Positions 16,923 to 25,913 of a stretch of 64,000 nt of DNA are shown one piece after another (the stretch's first letter is position 1; each line of letters begins with the position of its first letter). The notes below the pieces were generated by a model that was not told where the DNA came from, searched no databases, and worked only from the letters and a program-made list of their open reading frames with translations. The stretch is from Actinomadura formosensis NBRC 14204 (GTDB lineage Bacteria > Actinomycetota > Actinomycetes > Streptosporangiales > Streptosporangiaceae). Location of the stretch: positions 1 to 64,000 of the forward strand of contig NZ_BCQQ01000011.1 of assembly GCF_001552155.1 (NCBI RefSeq). Reading direction: 5' to 3'. A program made the translations under genes and the position numbers.

Positions 16923-18044
16923 CTAGCGCAGGCCGGTCGAGCGCTTCAGCGCCGTCTGGATGAGCCGGTCGACCAGCGTCGGGTAGTCCAGCCCGGTCGC
17001 CGCCCACATCTGCGGGAACGCCGACGCCGGCGTGAAGCCCGGCATCGTGTTGATCTCGTTGAGGATCCAGCGGCCGTCGGGCGTGTGGAAGAAGTCGACC
17101 CGGGCGAGGCCCTCGCAGTCGAGCGCGTCGAACGCCTGCACGGCGATGCGGCGGACCTCCTCGATCGCGGCGGGCGGCAGGTCCGGCGGGATCGCCATCG
17201 CGGTGGAGCCGTCGAGGTACTTGGTCTCGAAGTCGTAGAAGTCGTGGCCGCCCGCCATCAGCACCTCGGCGGGCAGGCTGGCCTCGGCGGGGCCGTCGTC
17301 CTCGCCCTGCAGGACGCCGCACTCGATCTCGCGGCCCTCGACGGCGGCCTCCACGATCACCTTGGGGTCGTGCTCGCGGGCCTCCTCGACCGCCGCCTCC
17401 AGGTCGGCCTCGTCGGTGACGCGGCTGATGCCCATGCTCGACCCGGCGCGGGCCGGCTTGACGAACACCGGGGTGCCGTCCGCGAGGCCCAGCTCCTTGA
17501 CCTCGTCGATCTTGCGTTTGCGTTCGCGCCGCCACTCCCGGTCGCCGATGAGGGCGTACGGGCCGACGGGCAGTCCGCGCGCCTGCCAGACGAGCTTCAT
17601 GAACCCCTTGTCCATGCCGACGGCGCTGGCCAGCACCCCGGCACCGACATAGCGGACGCCCGCGAGGTCGAGCAGCCCCTGGATCGTGCCGTCCTCGCCG
17701 TACGGGCCGTGCAGCAGCGGCAGGACGACGTCGACCTCGGCCAGCGTCTCCGGAACCCGGCCCGGGCCGACGACCATCAGCCCGCGGCTGTCGGGATCGA
17801 ACGGCAGCGCGAGCACGTGGCCGGCGCCGGACACCTCGGGCAGCCGGCCGTCCTCGATGGCGAGCCGCAGGTCGCCGGGCGGCAGCACCCAGCGCCCGTC
17901 GCGGCCGATGCCGATCGGCACCACCTCGTACCGGTCCCGGTCGATGGCGGCCATGACGGCGCCCGCGGTGACGCACGAGATCGCGTGCTCGGAGCTGCGC
18001 CCGCCGAAGACCACGGCCACGCGGATCTTAGAAACCTGGGACAT
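16923..18044 (-). CDS. ddl: D-alanine--D-alanine ligase
   Basis: Joins two D-alanines with ATP to make the dipeptide end of the peptidoglycan precursor. The 373-residue ATP-grasp protein has the N-terminal VAVVFGGRSSEHAISC signature, a GEDGTIQGLLDLAGV loop, VKPARAGSSMGISRV and a C-terminal metal-binding RVDFFHTPDGRWILNEINTM. The YDFETKY loop is Phe/Tyr-type, typical of D-Ala-D-Ala ligases rather than vancomycin-type D-Ala-D-Lac ligases; this call is from motif memory. The next gene on the strand is gpsA, 63 nt upstream. Confidence 0.96.
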   Translation of the reverse strand: MSQVSKIRVAVVFGGRSSEHAISCVTAGAVMAAIDRDRYEVVPIGIGRDGRWVLPPGDLRLAIEDGRLPEVSGAGHVLALPFDPDSRGLMVVGPGRVPETLAEVDVVLPLLHGPYGEDGTIQGLLDLAGVRYVGAGVLASAVGMDKGFMKLVWQARGLPVGPYALIGDREWRRERKRKIDEVKELGLADGTPVFVKPARAGSSMGISRVTDEADLEAAVEEAREHDPKVIVEAAVEGREIECGVLQGEDDGPAEASLPAEVLMAGGHDFYDFETKYLDGSTAMAIPPDLPPAAIEEVRRIAVQAFDALDCEGLARVDFFHTPDGRWILNEINTMPGFTPASAFPQMWAATGLDYPTLVDRLIQTALKRSTGLR

Positions 18045-18107
18045 GATGTCCGACTCTATCGGTGATCAGTCCGGCTCGGCCACGGGCGAGCCGGGCGCGT
18101 CCCCCCA

Positions 18108-19118
18108 TCACACCCCGTACCGCTCGGGCTTCGGGGACCGCGAGATCAGCGACACCGCGGCCTCCTTGATCGGCATGCCGTGGTGCAGGACGGCGGTGAC
18201 CGCCTCGGTGATCGGCATCTCGACGTTGTGCTTGCGGGCCAGTTCCAGCACCGCCTCGGACGACTTGACGCCCTCGGCGGTCTGCTTGGTGACGGCGATG
18301 ACCTGCTCCAGCGTCATACCGCGGCCGAGGTTCTCGCCGAACGTGCGGTTTCGCGACAGCGGCGAGATGCACGTCCCGACGAGGTCGCCCATCCCGGCGA
18401 GGCCGGCGAAGGTGTGCTCGTCCGCGCCGAGCGCGGCGCCCAGCCGGGTGATCTCGGCCAGCCCGCGGGTGATCAGCAGCGCCTGCGTGCTGGCGCCGAA
18501 GCCGAGCCCGACCGCCATGCCGACGCACAGCGCGACGATGTTCTTCACCGCGCCGCCCAGTTCGCAGCCGACCACGTCCGTGGAGGTGTAGACGCGGAAG
18601 TACGGGGTCATCGTCGCGGCCTGGAGGCGCTGCGCGACGGCCTCGTCCACGCAGGCGGCGACCGCCGCGCCGGGCTCCCCGCCGGCGATCTCGCGGGCCA
18701 GGTTGGGGCCGCAGAACACGCCGACGCGCTCCTGCGGGATGTCGGCGACCTCGCAGATCACCTCCGACATCCGCCGGGTCGTGCCCATCTCGACGCCCTT
18801 CATCAGGCTGACGAGCACCGCCTCCGGCGGCAGCAGCGGCACCCACGCCGACAGGTTCTGCCGCAGGGTCTGCGCCGGGACGGCCAGCGCGACGAAGTCG
18901 GCGCCCTTCAGCGCCTCCGCCGGGTCGAGCGTCGCGCGGACGGCCTCGGGCAGAGTGACGCCGGGCAGGTAGTCGGGGTTCTCGTGGCGTTCGTTGACCG
19001 CCTCGACGACCTCGGGGCGGCGCCCCCACAGGACGACCTCGCCGCCCGCGTCGTGCAGCAGCTTGGTGAACGTCGTCCCCCAGGATCCGGCGCCCATCAC
19101 CGCGGTACGGAAGGTCAC
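18108..19118 (-). CDS. gpsA: Glycerol-3-phosphate dehydrogenase [NAD(P)+]
   Basis: Reduces dihydroxyacetone phosphate to sn-glycerol-3-phosphate for phospholipid synthesis. 336 residues. The Rossmann loop is VMGAGSWGTTFTKLL, followed by LVSLMKGVEMGT and the GCELGGAVKNIVALCVGMA catalytic region with the active Lys. GTG at 19118 overlaps the plsC stop by 4 nt. Being coupled to an acyltransferase, it makes the substrate for the first lipid acylation steps. Confidence 0.96.
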   Translation of the reverse strand: MTFRTAVMGAGSWGTTFTKLLHDAGGEVVLWGRRPEVVEAVNERHENPDYLPGVTLPEAVRATLDPAEALKGADFVALAVPAQTLRQNLSAWVPLLPPEAVLVSLMKGVEMGTTRRMSEVICEVADIPQERVGVFCGPNLAREIAGGEPGAAVAACVDEAVAQRLQAATMTPYFRVYTSTDVVGCELGGAVKNIVALCVGMAVGLGFGASTQALLITRGLAEITRLGAALGADEHTFAGLAGMGDLVGTCISPLSRNRTFGENLGRGMTLEQVIAVTKQTAEGVKSSEAVLELARKHNVEMPITEAVTAVLHHGMPIKEAAVSLISRSPKPERYGV

Positions 19119-19969
19119 GAGTCGCCCGTCCTCTGCTCCGCCGTGCGCTGCTCGGTGCTCCGCGGGCCGGACGGCTCCGCCTGCTCGGGGACGGCGGCCC
19201 GGGCCGTGCGGGTGGCGCGGCGCCGCTCCTCCAGCACCTTGTGGTGGTCGTAGCGTTCCATGGGCGGCTCCTGGCCGCGCAGCTCGCCGAGGAGGCCGGT
19301 GATCGCGGCCATGATGTCGTCGGTGGCGGCGTGCAGCGTCTCCCGGCTGAGCGGCAGCCCCTCGTACCGGGACAGGTCCACGGGCGGACCGGCGATCACC
19401 TTCATCGTCTTGCGGGGCAGCGGATGGAACCCCTTCTTCAGGCTTCCCGCCAGGCCCCTCTGCTCACCCTTCTTGTACGGCATCAACTCGTGCGCGCCCC
19501 AGCTCGCCACCGGGACGACCTTGGCCCCCGTCTTCAGCGCCATCCGCGCGACGCCCGTCTGGCCGGTCATGGGCCACAGTTCGGGGTCACGGGTGCAGCT
19601 TCCCTCCGGGTAGAACATCAGGCACTCGCCGTTCAGCAGGGCCTTCTCCGCGTCCTCAAGGACGAGCGCGGCGTCGGCGCGGTCGCGGTGGACGGGGATC
19701 TGCCCGGTGCCGCGCAGCACGGCGCCGATGAACCTCACGTCGAACAGCGTGGACTTCGCCAGGTAGACCGGGTAGCGGCCCGCCTCGTAGACGAAGTGGG
19801 CGAGCGCGAGAGGGTCGGACGCGGAGATGTGGTTGGCGGCGATGATGACGCCGCCCTTCCCGGGTATGTGGCCCCGGCCGCGCCAGTCCCGTTTCAGGAG
19901 CCCGAACAGCAACGGGCGCAGGATGACGATCGTGAGCTTCCGCCAGCCCGGCGAATATCCGTGGCTCAT
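19115..19969 (-). CDS. plsC: 1-acyl-sn-glycerol-3-phosphate acyltransferase (PlsC family)
   Basis: A membrane-associated acyltransferase that makes phosphatidic acid. The 284-residue protein has a hydrophobic N-terminal segment (VILRPLLFGLL), the catalytic NHISASDPLAL (the NHxxxxD box) and FYPEGSCTRDP, which matches the second acyltransferase motif. The long C-terminal tail is Glu/Arg-rich. ATG 19969 has GAGGAGGGG upstream; the frame is open for a further 250 codons but is antisense to cofC there. It overlaps gpsA by 4 nt, forming a lipid-synthesis pair. Confidence 0.92.
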   Translation of the reverse strand: MSHGYSPGWRKLTIVILRPLLFGLLKRDWRGRGHIPGKGGVIIAANHISASDPLALAHFVYEAGRYPVYLAKSTLFDVRFIGAVLRGTGQIPVHRDRADAALVLEDAEKALLNGECLMFYPEGSCTRDPELWPMTGQTGVARMALKTGAKVVPVASWGAHELMPYKKGEQRGLAGSLKKGFHPLPRKTMKVIAGPPVDLSRYEGLPLSRETLHAATDDIMAAITGLLGELRGQEPPMERYDHHKVLEERRRATRTARAAVPEQAEPSGPRSTEQRTAEQRTGDS

Positions 19970-20072
19970 GCCCCGTCCCCTCCTCATTCCGTCCCCCTCC
20001 TCGGTCCATCCCCCGGATGAACGTGGGGTGTCCTCAAGTGTCGCGGTTACGTGCGCATAGTGTCGAGTTGCC

Positions 20073-20750
20073 ATGTCTACAACAGCTCGGTCCACGGCGG
20101 CGCACGGCGCGCCTCGTCTCCACTGGTCGCTCGTCGTCCCCGTCAAGGTGCTCGCCAAGGCGAAGACCCGGATGTCCGCCGCGGCGGGCCCGCACCGGGA
20201 GGCCCTCGCGCTCGCGGTGGCGGCCGACACGGTCGCGGCGGCGCTGCGCTGTGACCGGGTCCGCGACGTGATCGTAGTCACCGACGATCCCCTTCCGGCG
20301 GCCGACCTCGCCGCCCTCGGCGCCCGCGTCGTGCCCGACGTGCCGGACGCCGGCCTGAACCCGGCGCTGGTCCACGGCGCCGGCCGGGGCCGCGAGCTGT
20401 CCCCGGACGCGGGCGTGGGCGCGCTGTCGGCGGACCTGCCCGCGCTGCGGCCGGACGAACTCGCCCGCGTCCTCGACGCGGCGGCGCGGGTGCCCGAGGC
20501 GTTCGTCCCGGACGCGGCCGGCGTCGGCACCACCCTGTACACGGCCCGTCCCGGCGTCCCGTTCTCCCCCGCGTTCGGTGGTGCCTCCCGTGCCGCCCAC
20601 CGCGCCCGCGGCGCCAGGGAGATCCTCCTCCCCGGCACCGACAGCGTACGCCGCGACGTCGACACACCCGGCGACCTCCGCGCCGCCCTCGCCCTGGGCA
20701 CCGGCCCCCGTACCGCGGCCATCGCGTCCCGCCTGGCCTCGTTGGCCTAG
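20073..20750 (+). CDS. fbiD: Phosphoenolpyruvate/2-phospholactate guanylyltransferase (CofC/FbiD)
   Basis: A 225-residue nucleotidyltransferase of coenzyme F420 synthesis that activates PEP (actinobacteria) or 2-phospholactate with GTP. Motifs are VVPVKVLAKAKTRM near residue 20 (nucleotide loop with Lys/Arg), VIVVTDDP, and the acidic LSADLPALRP that binds metal. The C-terminus has RRDVDTPGDL, common in the family. It diverges from plsC with about 100 bases between. Presence of this gene implies that the organism makes F420; the other fbi genes are not in the window. Confidence 0.92.
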   Translation: MSTTARSTAAHGAPRLHWSLVVPVKVLAKAKTRMSAAAGPHREALALAVAADTVAAALRCDRVRDVIVVTDDPLPAADLAALGARVVPDVPDAGLNPALVHGAGRGRELSPDAGVGALSADLPALRPDELARVLDAAARVPEAFVPDAAGVGTTLYTARPGVPFSPAFGGASRAAHRARGAREILLPGTDSVRRDVDTPGDLRAALALGTGPRTAAIASRLASLA

Positions 20751-20760
20751 AGTTCCGGTC

Positions 20761-20964
20761 ATGCAGGGGACGGTGAAGGCGTTCGACGCGGAGACGCGGT
20801 CGGGGAGCGTGCTGCTCGACGACGGGACGGAGCTGGCGTTCGACGCGGAGGCGTTCGCGGCGGGCGGGCTGCGGCTGCTGCGGTTCGGGCAGCGGGTGAA
20901 CCTGGCGCTGGAGGGCGGCCGGGTCTCGGTGGTGACGCTGTCGACGTTCCCGCTGCCGTCCTGA
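20761..20964 (+). CDS. Cold-shock-domain-like small protein
   Basis: A 67-residue protein beginning MQGTVKAFDAETRSGSVLLD, the start of a CSD-type OB fold (GxVKxFdxxTxxGsV). The aromatic RNP1 motif of true cold-shock proteins (KGFGFI) is replaced by SGSVLL, so nucleic-acid binding may be weak or different. It follows cofC by 10 nt and probably shares its transcript. Function unknown. Confidence 0.82.
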   Translation: MQGTVKAFDAETRSGSVLLDDGTELAFDAEAFAAGGLRLLRFGQRVNLALEGGRVSVVTLSTFPLPS

Positions 20965-20972
20965 GACGTGTC

Positions 20973-21003
20973 AGCGCCCGGGACCGTTTCGGTCCCGGGC
21001 GCT
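20973..21003. terminator. Bidirectional terminator between csd and hup
   Basis: A perfect 14-bp stem, agcgcccgggaccg against its complement, with a TTT loop lies between two converging genes. T-runs are missing, as often in actinomycetes, so its efficiency is inferred from stem strength alone. Confidence 0.7.
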
Positions 21004-21015
21004 GTCGCGGTGAGA

Positions 21016-21294
21016 CTACTTCTTCCCGGCCACGAGGTTCTTGAAGTCCGCACCGGCCTTGAACTTCGGCACGGACGTCGCGGGAACCTCAATGGTCTTG
21101 CCCGTTGCGGGGTTGCGGGCCGTGCGGGCAGGCCGGTCGGCCTTCTCGAACGAACCGAACCCGGTGATCGCGACCTTGTCGCCCTTGGCGACGGCGGTCT
21201 GGATCGCATCCAGGATCGCGTCGACCGCCTCGGCTGCGGCCTTCTTGCTGCCCAGCCGTTCAGAGATGGCGTCGACCAGCTCACGCTTGTTCAT
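21016..21294 (-). CDS. hup: DNA-binding protein HU
   Basis: A 92-residue histone-like protein starting MNKRELVDAISERLG. The GFGSFEKADRPARTARNPATG stretch contains the DNA-intercalating Pro and flanking basic arms. It lacks the long Lys/Ala C-terminal tail of the mycobacterial HupB or Streptomyces HupS type, so it is the short HU form. The gene is monocistronic between the terminator at 20973 and the gene at 21454. Confidence 0.96.
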   Translation of the reverse strand: MNKRELVDAISERLGSKKAAAEAVDAILDAIQTAVAKGDKVAITGFGSFEKADRPARTARNPATGKTIEVPATSVPKFKAGADFKNLVAGKK

Positions 21295-21453
21295 GGGTTA
21301 CTCCTCTAGTTCCCCCCTTGCCCGAACGAAACTAAGGGAGCCTCAGCATGGACACAATCACCTGCACCCAAGAGTTGGCGTGTCGCTGACGTTTTTGTCG
21401 GCCTTGCCCCTGTCTCGCCGGGTTACCGGACCGAATCCGGCTACTGCGCCACG

Positions 21454-21798
21454 CTAACCGACGTCGGGGCCGTCTTGGAAATCGGCGAGGAACGCGTCCA
21501 GCCTGCGGGCGGCCAGTCCGGCGTCCCGTTTCGCCAGATCGGTGATCGCCAGCAGGTGCCGGATGAGCCGCTGCCGGGTCTGCGGCGGCAGCGGCGCGAC
21601 GGCCCGATGGGCGTCGCGCAACTGCCGCGCGAGCAGCGTCAAGGCAGGATCGTCCCACTCCGGCCCACCCCACGGCACCGCGCTCAATTCACATCCCCAG
21701 ACGGTCGACGGCTCAGCGCACAAGAGAAATTGTCTCTGGTGCGCGTACCGCTCGATGCGTCCGGGGGTGTGTTGAGCGTTGCCCCTGGTACCCGGCAC
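21454..21798 (-). CDS. Hypothetical protein between hup and leuD
   Basis: An open frame of up to 114 residues. The second half (LTLLARQLRDAHRAVAPLPPQ, then RRLDAFLADFQD) looks like a helical bundle and has normal high-GC codon use; the first half is less convincing, so the true start may be internal. No signal peptide or motif is recognised. It follows leuD by 32 nt on the same strand and could be the last gene of the leuCD transcript. Confidence 0.55.
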   Translation of the reverse strand: MPGTRGNAQHTPGRIERYAHQRQFLLCAEPSTVWGCELSAVPWGGPEWDDPALTLLARQLRDAHRAVAPLPPQTRQRLIRHLLAITDLAKRDAGLAARRLDAFLADFQDGPDVG

Positions 21799-21830
21799 CG
21801 ACCGGCACGGGTTCCAGGGGCGCCCCCGGG

Positions 21831-22418
21831 TCAGACGGCCGTCGGGAGCCAGGCCGGGCGAGACTCCTCGTAGGTGGTGATGGCGTCGGCGTGGCGGAGG
21901 GTGAGGCCGATGTCGTCGAGGCCTTCCATGAGGCGCCAGCGCGTGTAGTCATCGATGTCGAAGGACGTGACGACATCGGCGTAGCGGACTTCGCGCTTGT
22001 CCAGGTCGACGGTGATCTCCAGGGCGGCGTCCTTCTCTACGCGGGTCTGGAGGTCTTCGACCCGGTCGGCGGGCAGGACGACGGGCAGCAGGCCCATCTT
22101 GGTGGAGTTGTTGCGGAAGATGTCGCCGAAGCGCGGGGCGATGACGACGCGGAAGCCGTACTGCTGGAGGGCCCAGACGGCGTGCTCGCGGGACGAGCCG
22201 GTGCCGAAGTCGGGGCCGGCGACCAGGATGCCCGCGCCCTCGTGGCGGGGCCGGTTCAAGACGAAGTCCGGGTCCTCGCGCCAGGCGGAGAACAGCCCCT
22301 TGTCGAATCCGGTGCGGCTGACCTGCTTGAGCCAGACGGCCGGGATGATCTGGTCGGTGTCGACGTTGCTGCGGCGCAGCGGGACCGCGCGCCCGGTGTA
22401 GGTGGTGAACGCTTCCAT
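21831..22418 (-). CDS. leuD: 3-isopropylmalate dehydratase small subunit
   Basis: The swivelling subunit that, with LeuC, isomerises 2-isopropylmalate to 3-isopropylmalate in leucine synthesis. The 195-residue protein starts [31 protein letters not shown] and has the [17 protein letters not shown] loop. ATG 22418 follows leuC by 9 nt. Normal length. Confidence 0.97.
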   Translation of the reverse strand: MEAFTTYTGRAVPLRRSNVDTDQIIPAVWLKQVSRTGFDKGLFSAWREDPDFVLNRPRHEGAGILVAGPDFGTGSSREHAVWALQQYGFRVVIAPRFGDIFRNNSTKMGLLPVVLPADRVEDLQTRVEKDAALEITVDLDKREVRYADVVTSFDIDDYTRWRLMEGLDDIGLTLRHADAITTYEESRPAWLPTAV

Positions 22419-22427
22419 CGTGCTTCC

Positions 22428-23825
22428 TTACAGATCGGCGGGAGCGGCCAGACGGCCGGTGACGGCGGTGGCGGCGGCGACGGCGGGCGACACCAGGTGG
22501 GTGCGGCCGCCGGGTCCCTGCCGTCCCTCGAAGTTGCGGTTGGACGTGGAGGCGCTGCGTTCACCGGGCGTGAGCTTGTCGGGGTTCATCGCCAGGCACA
22601 TGGAGCAGCCTGCCTCGCGCCACTCGGCACCGGACGCGGCGACGACCTCGTGGAGGCCCTCCTCCTCGGCCTGCTTCTTGACCTCCATGGAGCCGGGGAC
22701 GACCAGCATCCGGACGCCGCCCGCGACCTTGCGGCCCTTCAGCACATCGGCGACGGCGCGGAGGTCCTCGATACGGCCGTTGGTGCAGGAGCCGACGAAG
22801 ACGGTGTCGACCTCGATGTCGCGCAGCGGCGTCCCGGCGGTGAGGCCCATGTACTCCAGGGCGCGCTCGGCGGCCTGCCGCTGGGCGGGGTCGGAGAAGG
22901 ACGCGGGGTCGGGCACGGACTCGGCGAGCGGCAGGCCCTGGCCCGGGTTGGTGCCCCAGGTGACGAACGGGGTCAACTCGGCCGCGTCGATCACGACCTC
23001 CTTGTCGAAGACCGCGTCGTCGTCGGTGCGCAGGGACGTCCAGTACTCGACGGCCTTGTCCCAGTCCGCCCCCTGGGGCGCGTGGGGGCGGCCCTTGAGG
23101 TAGGCGAACGTGGTCTCGTCCGGCGCGATCATCCCGGCGCGGGCGCCGGCCTCGATGGACATGTTGCAGACCGTCATGCGGCCTTCCATCGACAGCGACC
23201 GGATGGCCTCGCCCCGGTATTCGATGATGTGGCCCTGGCCGCCGCCGGTGCCGATCCTCGCGATGATCGCGAGGATGAGGTCCTTGGCGGTGACGCCCTC
23301 GGGCAGCGCGCCGTCGACGGTGACCGCCATCGTCTTCGGCTTGGTCTGCGGCAGCGTCTGGGTGGCGAGGACGTGTTCGACCTCGCTGGTGCCGATGCCG
23401 AAGGCGAGCGCGCCGAACGCGCCGTGCGTGGAGGTGTGCGAGTCGCCGCACACGACGGTCATGCCGGGCTGGGTCAGGCCGAGCTGCGGGCCGATGACGT
23501 GGACGATGCCCTGCCCGTCGTCGCCCATCGGGTGCAGCCGGACGCCGAAGTCGGAGCAGTTCTTGCGCAGCGTCTCGACCTGGGTCCGCGACACCGGGTC
23601 GGCGATGGGCTTGAGCAGGTCCGTGGTCGGGACGTTGTGGTCCTCGGTGGCGATGGTCAGGTCGGGGCGGCGGACCGCGCGGCCGGCCATCCGCAGCCCG
23701 TCGAACGCCTGCGGGCTGGTGACCTCGTGGACGAGGTGCAGGTCGATGTAGAGGAGGTCCGGCTCACCCTCGGCGTGCCGCACGACGTGCGCGTCGTAGA
23801 CCTTCTCGGCCAGTGTTCGGCCCAT
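22428..23825 (-). CDS. leuC: 3-isopropylmalate dehydratase large subunit
   Basis: The [4Fe-4S] subunit of isopropylmalate isomerase. 465 residues from ATG 23825 (an in-frame GTG three codons earlier is less likely). Cluster ligands are in VGSCTNGR and [10 protein letters not shown]. The aconitase-family N-terminus ([32 protein letters not shown]) is intact. It forms leuCD with the next gene and diverges from ndgR, the likely regulator, with a possible shared operator at 23895. Confidence 0.97.
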   Translation of the reverse strand: MGRTLAEKVYDAHVVRHAEGEPDLLYIDLHLVHEVTSPQAFDGLRMAGRAVRRPDLTIATEDHNVPTTDLLKPIADPVSRTQVETLRKNCSDFGVRLHPMGDDGQGIVHVIGPQLGLTQPGMTVVCGDSHTSTHGAFGALAFGIGTSEVEHVLATQTLPQTKPKTMAVTVDGALPEGVTAKDLILAIIARIGTGGGQGHIIEYRGEAIRSLSMEGRMTVCNMSIEAGARAGMIAPDETTFAYLKGRPHAPQGADWDKAVEYWTSLRTDDDAVFDKEVVIDAAELTPFVTWGTNPGQGLPLAESVPDPASFSDPAQRQAAERALEYMGLTAGTPLRDIEVDTVFVGSCTNGRIEDLRAVADVLKGRKVAGGVRMLVVPGSMEVKKQAEEEGLHEVVAASGAEWREAGCSMCLAMNPDKLTPGERSASTSNRNFEGRQGPGGRTHLVSPAVAAATAVTGRLAAPADL

Positions 23826-23894
23826 CACTCCCACCTCATCTGTAATGATCGTCGGCGCTCCGTCGCGCCGTGTTCTCCGTCACCCCGACTTGCA

Positions 23895-23909
23895 TCTCAT
23901 ATTACGAGA
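23895..23909. promoter_or_regulatory. Possible NdgR operator between leuC and ndgR
   Basis: The AT-rich dyad TCTCATATTACGAGA lies in the 99-base divergent region, 15 bases before the ndgR start. IclR regulators often bind such sites over divergent promoters. A 15-mer with the same TCTCA...GAGA arms occurs at 52884. Confidence 0.4.
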
Positions 23910-23924
23910 CGTCAATATCAAGAC

Positions 23925-24644
23925 ATGGACAACTCTAGCGGAGTCGGCGTACTTGACAAAGCCGTTCTCGTGCTGAACGCGCTGGAGGCCGGTCCGGCCT
24001 CGCTCGCCCAGCTCGTCCAGACGACCGGGCTGGCCCGCCCCACGGCCCACCGGCTCGCCGTCGCGCTGGAGCACCACCGCCTCGTGCACCGCGACACGCA
24101 GGGGCGTTTCATCCTCGGGCCGAGGCTCGCCGAGCTGGCGGTCGCGGCCGGCGAAGACCGTCTGCTCGCGATCGCCCAGCCCATCCTGGCCCAGTTGCGC
24201 GACCTGACCGGGGAGAGCGCCTCGCTGTTCCGCCGCCAGGGGGACGTCCGGGTCTGCGTCGCCGCCGCCGAGCGGACGAGCGGCCTGCGCGACACCATCC
24301 CGGTCGGCGCCGCGCTCCCGATGACGGCGGGTTCGGCCGCGCAGATCCTGCTCGCGTGGGAGGAGCCCGACCGGCTGCACCGGGGGCTGCGCAACGCGAA
24401 GTTCGAGGCGACGACGCTGGCGTCCGTCCGGCGGCGCGGCTGGGCGCAGAGCGTCGGCGAGCGCGAGCAGGGCGTCGGGTCGGTGTCCGCCCCGATCCGC
24501 GGTGCGGGCGGGCGGGTGATCGCCGCCGTCTCCGTCTCCGGCCCCCTGGAGCGCCTCACCCGCTCCCCCGGCAGGCTGCACGCCGCACCCGTCGTCGCCG
24601 CCGGGGAGAAGATCTCCGAGGGGATGCGCCGCACGGCGTCCTGA
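23925..24644 (+). CDS. ndgR: IclR-family regulator of leucine/amino-acid synthesis (NdgR/AreB type)
   Basis: A 239-residue IclR regulator. The N-terminal winged HTH is in VLDKAVLVLNALEAGPASLAQLVQTTGLARPTAHRLA; the C-terminal effector domain has the IPVGAALPMTAGSAAQILLAW pocket. In Streptomyces the divergent leuCD-ndgR pair is conserved and NdgR/AreB controls leuCD and other amino-acid genes; the same layout here supports the name. ATG 23925 is chosen; the frame is open over 2 kb upstream, antisense to leuCD, and is not coding there. Confidence 0.93.
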   Translation: MDNSSGVGVLDKAVLVLNALEAGPASLAQLVQTTGLARPTAHRLAVALEHHRLVHRDTQGRFILGPRLAELAVAAGEDRLLAIAQPILAQLRDLTGESASLFRRQGDVRVCVAAAERTSGLRDTIPVGAALPMTAGSAAQILLAWEEPDRLHRGLRNAKFEATTLASVRRRGWAQSVGEREQGVGSVSAPIRGAGGRVIAAVSVSGPLERLTRSPGRLHAAPVVAAGEKISEGMRRTAS

Positions 24645-24737
24645 CCGCCGGAACCCGGGGCCGGCGGCTGGACGGCTCCCCGGCCCCGCGCCCGGCTCGC
24701 GATGCCCGATCTCGAACCACCACAACCCGGACACACA

Positions 24738-24758
24738 TTGGATAGTGCCAGTATCCAA
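24738..24758. promoter_or_regulatory. MerR-type operator
   Basis: A perfect dyad TTGGATA-(7 nt)-TATCCAA lies 48 bases before the merR start. The TTGGAT half can double as a -35 box, the usual arrangement for a MerR regulator acting on its own promoter. Confidence 0.5.
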
Positions 24759-24805
24759 ACGTCCGGCCTCGATACCGTTGGCCCCCGGTAAAGGGGGGTT
24801 CGACG

Positions 24806-25435
24806 GTGCAGATCTCCGAGCTCAGCGATCGCAGCGGGCTCACGGTTCAGACGATCAAGTTCTACATCAGGGAGGGCCTGCTGCCGAAGGGCGCGGCGGT
24901 CAGCGCGACCCGCTCGGAGTACGACGGCCGGCACCTGGAGCGGCTGCGGCTGATCATCGCGCTGCGCGAGGTCGGCGACCTGCCGGTGGCGGCGATCCAG
25001 CGGGTCATCGCCGCCGTCGAGGACGACCGGGTCGGCCTGCACGAGCTGTTCACCACCACCCGGCACGCCATCGGCCCGCACGTCGCCGCGCCGCACGACC
25101 CGAACTGGCGCGCCGCCCGCGAGGACGTCGACGCCCTCGTCCGCGAACTCGGCTGGACCGTCGGCGAGGACGCCCCCGCCCGTGATCTGCTCGCGCACAC
25201 GTTCGTGGCGCTGCGCCGCCTCGGTTTCCCCATCACGCTGAAGGACCTGCGCCCCTATGTGCGGGCCGCGACCGAGGTCGCCGGCCACGAGATCCGGCGG
25301 GTCTGCGAGGGGGCGCCCCGCAGCCGGACGGCCCATTCGCTGCTCGTCTCCACCGTCCTCTACGAGCAGGTCCTGACGGCCCTGCACCGGCTGGCCCAGG
25401 AGGACGCCTCGGCCGGCCGCTTCGGCACGCAGTGA
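24806..25435 (+). CDS. MerR-family transcriptional regulator
   Basis: A 209-residue regulator starting at GTG. The N-terminal MerR HTH is typical: MQISELSDRSGLTVQTIKFYIREGLLP, then LRLIIALREVGDLPVAAIQRVI. The C-terminal about 120 residues have no metal-ligand cysteines, so it is a drug- or metabolite-sensing type rather than a metal sensor. No clear target gene is attached; the DUF202 pair follows 88 bases later. The dyad at 24738-24758 is a likely autoregulatory site. Confidence 0.9.
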   Translation: MQISELSDRSGLTVQTIKFYIREGLLPKGAAVSATRSEYDGRHLERLRLIIALREVGDLPVAAIQRVIAAVEDDRVGLHELFTTTRHAIGPHVAAPHDPNWRAAREDVDALVRELGWTVGEDAPARDLLAHTFVALRRLGFPITLKDLRPYVRAATEVAGHEIRRVCEGAPRSRTAHSLLVSTVLYEQVLTALHRLAQEDASAGRFGTQ

Positions 25436-25523
25436 CCCACGCCATTTCCCATAAACTCAATCGGAATTGGTATTCATGGCCGGGCGATAAGGCATTCACT
25501 TCGATCGCCTAACATGAACGGCG

Positions 25524-25913
25524 ATGACCCCCACGCAGCCCCCCGGCCCCTCCAGTGCCAGGTGGACCGACCGCCTGCTCGCCGAGGGCGACGATCCCGA
25601 CCCGCGTTTCTCCCTCGCCAACGAGCGCACGTTCCTGGCCTGGATCCGGACGGCGCTGGCGATGATCGCGGGCGGCATCGGCCTCGCGCTCGCCGGCGGC
25701 CTGGTCGAACCCGTGCTGCGGCACGGCCTCGCGGTCGCGTTCGCCGCGACCGGGGCACTGGTCGCCGCCCTCGCGTTCCACCGCTGGCTGCGGACCGAAC
25801 GCGCGCTGCGCCGCGCGGAGTCCCTGCCACCGCCGGCGATCGCGCCGATCATGGCGTACGGCACCGCGATCGCCGCGCTCATCCTGCTTGTGACGTTGCT
25901 GGTCACCCGGTGA
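25524..25913 (+). CDS. DUF202 (YidH-like) inner-membrane protein
   Basis: A 129-residue protein with the DUF202 hallmark DPDPRFSLANERTFLAWIRTALAM just before the first membrane helix. Three helices are predicted (about 42-62, 68-88, 107-127). E. coli YidH is a member of the family; function unknown. A GTGA overlap couples it to the next gene, which is a second, shorter family member. Confidence 0.88.
   Translation: MTPTQPPGPSSARWTDRLLAEGDDPDPRFSLANERTFLAWIRTALAMIAGGIGLALAGGLVEPVLRHGLAVAFAATGALVAALAFHRWLRTERALRRAESLPPPAIAPIMAYGTAIAALILLVTLLVTR

Noticed and set aside
21891-24644. 917-codon plus-strand ORF
   Set aside because: Antisense to leuCD, whose motifs are clear; only the last 239 codons (ndgR) are real. 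High GC leaves stop-free shadow frames.
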